This document shows positions 6,120-11,565 of a DNA stretch of 13,599 nt, piece by piece; the first letter of the stretch is position 1, and each line of letters begins with the position of its first letter. The DNA is taken from the NCBI GenBank assembly GCA_964581605.1, contig CAZOPF010000135.1, positions 1-13,599 of the forward strand, given 5' to 3'. Source of the stretch: CAADGU01 sp964581605 (GTDB lineage Bacteria > Chloroflexota > Anaerolineae > Promineifilales > Promineifilaceae). The notes beneath the pieces were generated by a model. It was not told where the DNA came from. It was given only the letters and a program-made list of their open reading frames with translations, and did no database searches. The translations under genes were made by a program, and so were the position numbers.

Positions 6120-9100
6120 CTATTCAACATAGAGGTTGCCCACACTTAATTTGTCCTCAACGACCACACCTTCCCCATTCAACACCGACAGGCGACGGCC
6201 GTCGGCCAGCAAATACCAGCCCACCAGCAAACGGTATTCACCGGGCGTCATATCGGCGCTCAAAGGAATGGTAAACAAGTCATCTACAGTTTCGCCTGGC
6301 TGCCAGCCGCTGGTGGGGCGTGTGCCCTGCACCGGCCAGCTATCCACCTGCCCCACAATCCGATCCTGGTCATTTACCACTTGCAAAAAGAGCGTGTAAT
6401 CTTCTGCCATGTCCGCCAGCGCCAGCCAGTTCAGCCGTACTTCCAGCATACCGCCCGGTGATAAAGCCGGGCCACTGGTCGTTATATCCACCAGGGCGAT
6501 CTGGTCGGCAAAGTTCACGGCCGTATCTGGCAATGCCACCCCGCTAATTTCCACCTGCCCCACTGCACAGTCTGGCCGCGCCGGAGACATCCAGCCACAA
6601 TAGGCAGGAGAGGTTGGGCAACGGCCGTTGGCGCAATTATCGGCCACGCTGGCTTCATCACTGGCCACCACATCATACACACCAGGCGGCAGGTTTGAGT
6701 CGAGATCACCAGACCAGATACGCGCCGGTTGGGTGGGGGGCGGTGATATAAAGCCTGTCAACGGGCGGCTGACGGCACCGGTTGGGCGCAAACTGAATGC
6801 CAGTTCTGCTTCGGCCGGGCCAAAGCCAGTGAGCAGCAATGGCAGCCGCGCCTGTGGCCGAATTTGTGGCGGGAAAGTGGCCCCATTCAGCAGCGTCTCG
6901 CCAATTTGGGCGCGGAGTAGCCGGGTGGGCGAAGCCAGGTTTTCAGGGGCGGTTACATTTTCTATCGTCGTCAAATCGTGCCAGACCAACTGCTCAGGCG
7001 GGGTGAAAGGCGGCGCGACCGCCACCTGATAGGTGAGCGTTGTTTGGGGCGATGTGACCAGGCGGGGCAGCAGGTGATAGTCGGGCACAATTTCGCCGGG
7101 CCGCCAGGCGTTGGTGGGGTAGAAGTTGTTAGCCGGATGCTGGCCGTGGGCAGGGCTACGGCCGTTATCCTCCCCAGCCACCACCCGCACATACACATGC
7201 CATACGTCATCCACCGCCTCTGCTGCCTGCCAGTAAAGGGTGACGGCCGTGCTGTTGTCATCTACGGCCGCTACTGGTTCCAGAGAGTAGGCGAGCAGGG
7301 TGAGGGGGCCGAAGGGGAGATTGGGTAATTGGGTAATCGGGTAATCGGGTAATTGGGTAATGGGAGTAGGGGAGACTTCCGTAAGCGGGCCAAGAGAACG
7401 CAGGTGGTAAATGCCTTGTAGACCGGGCAGGTAACGGGCCAGATAGACGGGCTGGTTTTGGGCCAGACGGCCGTCCACCTGCGCCCGGTACGCAGCCTCA
7501 TCCGGCCAGACGGAAATGTCCAGGTCAGGGCGCAGCCTTTCGGCCGTCTGCAAATAAAGCAGTGGGGCGATCTTTTCACTGTCCGCCAGAATGGCTGCCC
7601 CTTCCGCCAATGGCAACGCCAGCACCGCCCGCCCCCATTGTTCCAGCGCATTCTCCCCAGACTGATCATTAGCCGCCCAATGGTCAACAGCCAGCGTGAG
7701 GGCGGGGATCAACGCCAGGGTAGTCACCAGCGCGGTCACATCCGGCCACTGTGCCCAGGCTGCCCATCGCCGCGCCCAAGCCAGCCCTACGGCCAATCCC
7801 ACCGCCCACCAGACGCCCACCACCAGTTGTGCGGGGATGAGAAAAACGGCCAGGTCAGGCACGTAATAGTTGAGGGCGTAGAAGGTGTATCCCAACCAGG
7901 TGAGCAGCAGGATCACGGCCGTGCGCCACTGCCGCCACACCAAAAAAACCAGCCCCAGCCCGGCCAGCGCCAGATTCCACCAGCCCCAATTTTCCAGAAA
8001 CAACCGCCCCACAATCTGGTAACGGGTGGCGTCATTCAGCCAGGCTTGTAGTTGCAGCGCCCCTTGAAAACGGCCGCCCACCACCCAATCCACAAAACGC
8101 GCCAGCCCCATCGCCTCCCCATTCACCGCCTGCCAGCGGATGGGCAGGTAGGCATAGAGCAGGAGGGGGAGGAGGAAGGCAGCGACGGTTTTGAGCCAGA
8201 AACGGTAGTCGGTAAGCGGTACAGGACGTTGGGCAGCAAACAGGATGGTGAGCAGAGCCGGTGGCAGCAGGAAGATGGTGGTCAGGTGGTTGGTCAGCCC
8301 CAGGCCGATAGTGAAGGCGAGAAGATAGACCAGGTGAGCAGGTGAAGAGGTGATAAGGTGATGAGGTGCATCTTCAATCTCTAATCTCCAATCTCCAATC
8401 TCGGCCATCAAAAACAACGCGGCCATCACAATGAGGGCGTGCAGGGCGTATACTTCGGCGATGATGGCCTGGCTCCAGAGGGTGAGGGTGAGGCCCGTGA
8501 CAACGGCCGTGAGAATGGCAGGCAACGGCCGTCCACGCATCATCCGGTACACCAGCCAATAGAGCAAACTCATGGCCGCCAGCGCGTACACGGCCGAAGC
8601 CAGGTTCAGCCGCCAGGCCAATGTGCCCACCGGCAGCAGCGTGAACAGCTTACCCAATAGCAAATACAACGGATAGCCCGTAGGATGCACAATACCCAGT
8701 TTCGGCGTGACCACCTGAAACTCAAACGTATCGGCCGTGCCCACTGTGTGTGACATCGTGAGCCAATAAACTGGCAGCAGCGCGGCCATCACCAACAACC
8801 AGCCCCCCCACTTCTCAAATCGGCGTTCATCCGTGTTGCCACTTTGAGTGGTCATCCGCGTCCCATAAACCAGTACGGCCGTCAACCACACACTGGCCGC
8901 AAACACAAACCGGCTGCCCACCAAATCTACTGTCGGATTAAACAGCCAGAGCAAATTGAGGAGGAGGGGGAACAGGAACAGGGGCAGGGAATTAGGAATT
9001 AGGAATTTTGAATTATGAAAGATCAGAAGCCAGAAGAGGAGAGCAAAGGTGGCGGCGAAGGGGAGGGCGATGTACGGCCGTCCCACCCACACCAGACGCG

Positions 9101-9230
9101 GAAAGAAACCTTCATATAACAGACGGCTGACGGCTAAACCAGCCACAAATGCCAGAAAAAACAAGGTGAATTGGCCTGCATACAGTGATAACCGCCCATT
9201 ATGCGCTGGTGGAACGTGGTGAACAGCCAT
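6120..9230 (-). CDS. DUF2723 membrane protein, GT-C-type glycosyltransferase-like, with C-terminal beta-sandwich modules
   Basis: A 1036-residue integral membrane protein. Residues 17-515 hold a dozen or so hydrophobic segments. The DUF2723 signature (PF11028) is at about 160-215: an acidic TADTFEFQ loop (165-172), HPTGYPLYLLLGKLF (182-196) and WRLNLASA (206-213), then WSQAIIAEVYALHAL (252-266). The family resembles GT-C glycosyltransferases that use lipid-linked sugars outside the membrane; donor and acceptor are unknown here. Residues 520-1036 are soluble and probably extracytoplasmic. They include two related beta-sandwich modules: about 660-740 (VTLYWQAAEA, AWRPGE) and 928-1024 (VRLNWLALAD, GWQPGE, PGEYRLLVGWY). 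Three stretches encoded by short tandem repeats lie in likely loops or linkers: 72-83, 276-300 and 622-638. The ATG has no Shine-Dalgarno but follows TGGTACAAT by nine bases. It could share transcripts with the RCK gene 36 bases downstream. Confidence 0.88.
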   Translation of the reverse strand: MAVHHVPPAHNGRLSLYAGQFTLFFLAFVAGLAVSRLLYEGFFPRLVWVGRPYIALPFAATFALLFWLLIFHNSKFLIPNSLPLFLFPLLLNLLWLFNPTVDLVGSRFVFAASVWLTAVLVYGTRMTTQSGNTDERRFEKWGGWLLVMAALLPVYWLTMSHTVGTADTFEFQVVTPKLGIVHPTGYPLYLLLGKLFTLLPVGTLAWRLNLASAVYALAAMSLLYWLVYRMMRGRPLPAILTAVVTGLTLTLWSQAIIAEVYALHALIVMAALFLMAEIGDWRLEIEDAPHHLITSSPAHLVYLLAFTIGLGLTNHLTTIFLLPPALLTILFAAQRPVPLTDYRFWLKTVAAFLLPLLLYAYLPIRWQAVNGEAMGLARFVDWVVGGRFQGALQLQAWLNDATRYQIVGRLFLENWGWWNLALAGLGLVFLVWRQWRTAVILLLTWLGYTFYALNYYVPDLAVFLIPAQLVVGVWWAVGLAVGLAWARRWAAWAQWPDVTALVTTLALIPALTLAVDHWAANDQSGENALEQWGRAVLALPLAEGAAILADSEKIAPLLYLQTAERLRPDLDISVWPDEAAYRAQVDGRLAQNQPVYLARYLPGLQGIYHLRSLGPLTEVSPTPITQLPDYPITQLPNLPFGPLTLLAYSLEPVAAVDDNSTAVTLYWQAAEAVDDVWHVYVRVVAGEDNGRSPAHGQHPANNFYPTNAWRPGEIVPDYHLLPRLVTSPQTTLTYQVAVAPPFTPPEQLVWHDLTTIENVTAPENLASPTRLLRAQIGETLLNGATFPPQIRPQARLPLLLTGFGPAEAELAFSLRPTGAVSRPLTGFISPPPTQPARIWSGDLDSNLPPGVYDVVASDEASVADNCANGRCPTSPAYCGWMSPARPDCAVGQVEISGVALPDTAVNFADQIALVDITTSGPALSPGGMLEVRLNWLALADMAEDYTLFLQVVNDQDRIVGQVDSWPVQGTRPTSGWQPGETVDDLFTIPLSADMTPGEYRLLVGWYLLADGRRLSVLNGEGVVVEDKLSVGNLYVE
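7321..7360. repeat. Five octamers TTGGGTAA inside the DUF2723 gene
   Basis: Five contiguous 8-bp units, TTGGGTAA or TCGGGTAA, cover exactly 40 bases. On the coding strand they give a repeated ITQLP/DYP pattern (residues 623-637), in the linker between the membrane-proximal soluble region and the first beta-sandwich module. The unit is closely related to the octamers at 11500-11550. Confidence 0.9.
8332..8403. repeat. Composite array: five AGGTGANN octamers next to four AATCTCN heptamers, inside the DUF2723 gene
   Basis: 8332-8371 is five 8-bp units starting AGGTG; 8376-8403 is four 7-bp units AATCTCT, AATCTCC, AATCTCC and AATCTCG. Together they span 72 bases, 24 codons, encoding residues from about 276 to 300 between two hydrophobic segments. 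The polar, non-membrane character of this stretch suggests an added loop. Confidence 0.88.
8989..9016. repeat. Four GAATTNN heptamers inside the DUF2723 gene
   Basis: Units GAATTAG, GAATTAG, GAATTTT and GAATTAT are contiguous. On the coding strand they give the polar HNSKFLIPNS stretch (about residues 72-81) between two hydrophobic segments. The AT-rich block stands out from its GC-rich neighbours. Confidence 0.85.
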
Positions 9231-9239
9231 AGACCGCCA

Positions 9240-9248
9240 ATTGTACCA
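9240..9248 (-). promoter_or_regulatory. Extended -10 promoter, likely leaderless, of the DUF2723 gene
   Basis: The minus strand reads TGGTACAAT nine bases before the ATG at 9230, identical to the box before the RCK gene. No clear -35 hexamer is seen, as is usual for extended -10 promoters, and no Shine-Dalgarno precedes the ATG. Confidence 0.6.
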
Positions 9249-9323
9249 TTACCACCTGGCATACCCTAACAACTTTATCCTGATGCAGCAGTACAAAAAA
9301 TGAAATAGATGGCCCTGGTGCCA

Positions 9324-9437
9324 CCGGATGAAATCCGGCGTTTGCTACAAAGAAACCGGCTAAAGCAGGTTAGAAACCCGCTCCTAACGCGCTTGAGCGC
9401 GTTTGTGTCTATCAGCCTGGGGATTCCATCCTCAGGC
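9324..9437. repeat. Cluster of four successive stem-loops, REP/BIME-like
   Basis: Hairpin 1 at 9324-9338 (CCGGAT/ATCCGG, GAA loop). Hairpin 2 at 9354-9371 (AACCGGC/GCAGGTT, one mismatch, TAAA loop). Hairpin 3 at 9386-9403 (AACGCGC/GCGCGTT, TTGA loop). Hairpin 4 at 9415-9437 (GCCTGGGGA/TCCTCAGGC with one G-U pair, TTCCA loop). Spacing is 12-16 bases. No T-tract follows, so they are not ordinary terminators. They resemble repetitive extragenic palindromes, but that needs a genome-wide copy count. Confidence 0.7.
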
Positions 9438-9560
9438 GAGCCAGCCATATTCCGAATTGCTGATCCTGATCTGCCTGCCTTAAGGTTCACTTAAGATTGG
9501 GGGAAGGTGGCGTTAAAGCCGGAATCGGCTCTGGTTGATACGCTGTGTGGGATATGAAAT

Positions 9561-9616
9561 AAGTGGCGTGATGGGTGATCCGTGACCGGAGAAGTCTCAC
9601 GCATCACGCATTACTT
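9561..9616. repeat. Inverted heptamer pair, GTGATGG type
   Basis: GCGTGATGGGTGA (9566-9578) pairs 12/13 with TCACGCATCACGC (9597-9609) around an 18-base loop. Each arm is itself built from 7-bp units (GTGATGG, GTGATCC, GTGACCG against TCACGCA, TCACGCA). The arrangement matches the head-to-head heptamers at 3049-3105. Confidence 0.7.
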
Positions 9617-9772
9617 GTAAGGAGACTTCATGGGCACTTGCCCACCACGAAGAATGAAAATAGGGCGCGGACAAACGCTGATGACGCGGATTTTGCTTCT
9701 AAACCTCTGCGCCTCTGCGTCTAAATTATTTTTCAGAGGAGACCACATGGGCAGCGGCCGACCACAATGGAT

Positions 9773-9832
9773 GTAAATTGTAGCTCGATTTTCCAAATCG
9801 AGAGGCGATTTGGAAAATCGCCCTACATTTAC
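9773..9832. repeat. Long imperfect hairpin just before the BatD-like gene
   Basis: The core is a perfect 15-bp inverted repeat, CGATTTTCCAAATCG (9786-9800) with 9806-9820, around a 5-base AGAGG loop. Two mismatched positions, then TGTAG/CTACA and, after one bulged T, GTAAA/TTTAC, extend the stem to 9773-9832. It ends directly before the ribosome binding site GAAGGAGA (9833-9840). It could be a palindromic repeat element, and in the leader mRNA it could affect stability or translation of the downstream gene. Confidence 0.8.
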
Positions 9833-9844
9833 GAAGGAGAACTT

Positions 9845-10013
9845 ATGATCAGAAAACAAAATTGGACGCCCTTTATTTTAATTAGCCTGGTGGTATTGGG
9901 TGTGTTGGCGTTTTTTACGACCACTACTTATGCCCAGGCTCTCATCCCCACTGCGACCATTACCACGGACGCGCAGAACATCACCGTGGGCGACCCGGTG
10001 ATACTGATCGTGA
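9845..10013 (+). CDS. BatD-like secreted protein, 5' part (cut by an assembly gap)
   Basis: Visible are 56 residues: a basic start (MIRKQNW), a hydrophobic core (residues 9-26), a likely signal peptidase site after TYA (about residue 30) and the beginning of a beta-sandwich, ATITTDAQNITVGDPVILIV (37-56). That last pattern is typical of the N-terminus of BatD/oxygen-tolerance proteins, periplasmic or extracytoplasmic partners of the Bat VWA proteins. The ATG at 9845 has AAGGAG (9834-9839) five bases upstream; an in-frame ATG at 9767 would add 26 residues encoded by the hairpin and is rejected. The fragment stops at the N run. It is probably the same gene as the fragment at 10114-10497, but this cannot be shown across the gap, and BatD proteins usually run to several hundred residues, so much sequence is missing. 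Confidence 0.7.
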
Positions 10014-10113
10014 NNNNNNNNNNNNNNNNNNNNNNNNNNNNNNNNNNNNNNNNNNNNNNNNNNNNNNNNNNNNNNNNNNNNNNNNNNNNNNNNNNNNNNN
10101 NNNNNNNNNNNNN
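10014..10113. other. Assembly gap of 100 N inside the Bat operon
   Basis: Exactly 100 N. Unlike the first gap, the flanks (ACTGATCGTGA and AAACAGGGGTATG) share no repeat. The protein to its left has only begun its first beta-sandwich, and the fragment to its right already resembles a C-terminal cytoplasmic region, so the true gap is likely far longer than 100 bases and could even hold further genes. Confidence 0.95.
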
Positions 10114-10497
10114 AAACAGGGGTATGCCCGGAACGGCCGTTACAAAGAACAATACGCGGCCGTCAGCGATACCCTGCGCACCTACTTTGAAACGATCACC
10201 AAAATCCCCTTCACCGACCGCACCACCGCCGAAATTCGCTATGACCTGGCCGCCGGGCCGCTCAATCTGGGCGACGCCCAACGCCTCTTGTTGCTTTTGG
10301 AAGACGCCGACTGGGTGAAATTCGCCAAAGTCACGCCGACTTCGCATGAAGCCGAACGGCTGACGCAAGAAGCGCGGCAGTTGGTATTGGATACAAAGCC
10401 ACAGCCTGTTGTTGAAGAAACAAACAAGAAATCTGGCCGCAAAAATAAACGAGGCGGCCGCAAAACAACCAACCGACGCAAAGAGGTGACCGCATGA
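10114..10497 (+). CDS. C-terminal region of a BatD/DUF4381-type membrane protein (5' end in the gap)
   Basis: The frame runs from the gap to the stop for 127 residues. A helical region with YKEQYAAVSDTLRTYFE (visible residues 10-26), RTTAEIRYDL (36-45) and LLEDADWVKFAKVTP (61-75) resembles the cytoplasmic tails after the last membrane segment of BatD and DUF4381 proteins in Bat operons. The last 30 residues are strongly basic (NKKSGRKNKRGGRKTTNRRK), which fits a cytoplasmic, membrane- or nucleic-acid-facing tail. Its stop overlaps the BatA start by four bases (ATGA, 10494-10497), so the two are translationally coupled. It is most likely the end of the gene starting at 9845; a separate DUF4381-like gene is the alternative. 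Confidence 0.72.
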   Translation, partial: KQGYARNGRYKEQYAAVSDTLRTYFETITKIPFTDRTTAEIRYDLAAGPLNLGDAQRLLLLLEDADWVKFAKVTPTSHEAERLTQEARQLVLDTKPQPVVEETNKKSGRKNKRGGRKTTNRRKEVTA

Positions 10498-11495
10498 ATT
10501 TTCAATTTGCCACGCCCTGGTTTTTAACCTTACTCATCATCATCCCCGCGCTGGCGCTGTGGCACTGGCGCAACCGGGCGGCCAAACCGGCGGCGATGAG
10601 CTACGCGGTAGCCGGTTTGGCCAAAGGGCTGCCCGGCTCCTGGCGCATGACGGCACGGCCGTTGCTCACCATTGCCCGCCTGATCGCCATTACCATGCTC
10701 ATCATGGGGCTGGCGCGGCCGCAACTCGGCCATGCCCGCGAAATTATCAAAGGCGAAGGGGTGGAAATTGCCCTGGCGCTGGACATTTCTGGCAGTATGG
10801 CCTCGCTCGATTTTGAACCGGAAAACCGGCTGGGAGCATCCAAACGGGTGATCGGCGAGTTTATTGGGGCACGGCCGTATGACAAACTCGGCCTGGTCAT
10901 CTTTAGCAACGAAGCCTACGCCCAAAGCCCACTCACCCTGGATCACACCATGCTGCAACGCTCGCTGGATCAGGTGAAACTGGCGACCGACCTGGGGCTG
11001 GAAGATGGCACGGCCATCGGCCTGGGGCTGGCCAACGCGGCCAACATGCTCACCAGCAGCGACGCGGAGAGCAAGGTGGTCATCCTGCTCACCGACGGCG
11101 TGAACAATGCCGGGCAAATTGACCCGCTCACGGCCGCCGAAGCTGCCAAAGCGTTAGGCATCAAGGTGTACACCATTGGTGCAGGCAAAACCGGGCAAGT
11201 GCCGGTGCCTGTAGAAACCATTTTTGGCACACAGGTCAGCTACCAGGAAAGCCAGATTGACGAGGACACGCTGCGGCAGGTGGCCGAGATTACTGGCGGC
11301 CAATACTTCCGCGCCGAAGACACAAACGCCCTGGCCCAAATCTACGAACAAATCAACCAGCTTGAAAAATCGCAGGTCGAAATTCAGGTTTACAACCAGT
11401 ATGAAGAGTTAATGATCCTGCTCGTCTTCCCGGCGGCGCTGTTCCTGGCAGTGGAAATGCTGCTGCGCAAGACGGCGTTTCGGACGATTCCGTAG
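10494..11495 (+). CDS. batA: BatA-like VWA-domain membrane protein
   Basis: A 333-residue protein with the full BatA layout: the N-terminal aerotolerance-regulator segment FATPWFLTLLIIIPALALW (residues 5-23) as TM1, a second TM (about 56-74) ending in the family motif LARPQ (73-77), a VWA domain (about 90-285) and a C-terminal TM (about 306-324). The MIDAS metal site is complete: DISGSM (D97, S99, S101), T173 in DGTAIG, and D201 in LLTDG. It should bind a divalent cation and partner proteins at the membrane; Bat proteins were linked to aerotolerance in Bacteroides, but their mechanism is unsettled. GAGGTGA (10483-10489) lies four bases before the ATG, which overlaps the previous stop. BatB follows after 70 bases that hold an octamer hairpin. 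Confidence 0.92.
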   Translation: MNFQFATPWFLTLLIIIPALALWHWRNRAAKPAAMSYAVAGLAKGLPGSWRMTARPLLTIARLIAITMLIMGLARPQLGHAREIIKGEGVEIALALDISGSMASLDFEPENRLGASKRVIGEFIGARPYDKLGLVIFSNEAYAQSPLTLDHTMLQRSLDQVKLATDLGLEDGTAIGLGLANAANMLTSSDAESKVVILLTDGVNNAGQIDPLTAAEAAKALGIKVYTIGAGKTGQVPVPVETIFGTQVSYQESQIDEDTLRQVAEITGGQYFRAEDTNALAQIYEQINQLEKSQVEIQVYNQYEELMILLVFPAALFLAVEMLLRKTAFRTIP

Positions 11496-11499
11496 GAAG

Positions 11500-11550
11500 G
11501 TAATTGGGTAATTGGGTAATTACCCCAATTACTCAATTACTCAATTACTC
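11500..11550. repeat. Inverted octamer arrays between batA and batB
   Basis: GTAATTGG units (11500-11515) face CAATTACT-type units (11525-11550). The arms GTAATTGGGTAATTGG and 11525-11540 pair over 16 positions with one G-U and a 9-base loop. No T-tract follows, so it is not a classical terminator. It may affect mRNA stability or the relative expression of the two VWA proteins. It is related to the octamers inside the DUF2723 gene at 7321-7360. Confidence 0.85.
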
Positions 11551-11565
11551 AATGACGAGGTAACG

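Larger units (their letters stand above)
9231..9844. other. Gene-free divergent spacer rich in hairpins and short repeats
   Basis: This 614-base region separates the minus-strand DUF2723 gene from the plus-strand Bat genes. It holds the DUF2723 promoter box, four successive stem-loops (9324-9437), an inverted heptamer pair (9561-9616), two related segments of about 43 bases (9620-9662 and 9736-9778), a pair of CCTCTGCG octamers (9704-9719) and a long hairpin (9773-9832). Open frames here (such as 9309-9494 on the plus strand) have no family resemblance and cross the hairpins, so no gene is called. A promoter for the Bat genes must lie here or further in, but none was clear. Confidence 0.7.

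Noticed and set aside
7321..7360. Telomere-like or origin iteron function for the TTGGGTAA octamers
   Set aside because: They lie inside a coding sequence in a linker and no replication gene or DnaA box cluster was seen nearby.
6978..8051. Several plus-strand open frames opposite the DUF2723 gene
   Set aside because: Their composition is Pro/Gln/Arg/Gly-rich without domains, and the opposite strand encodes a full-length family member.
9275..9494. Overlapping open frames on both strands in the divergent spacer
   Set aside because: They cover the four hairpins; open frames on both strands are expected of palindromes. No convincing ribosome site.
9767..10318. One continuous gene through the second N stretch in the starting frame
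   Set aside because: After the gap, this phase gives a Pro/Ser-rich sequence, while another phase continues as a BatD/DUF4381-like tail to a stop coupled with batA. A gap of unknown size cannot fix the frame.
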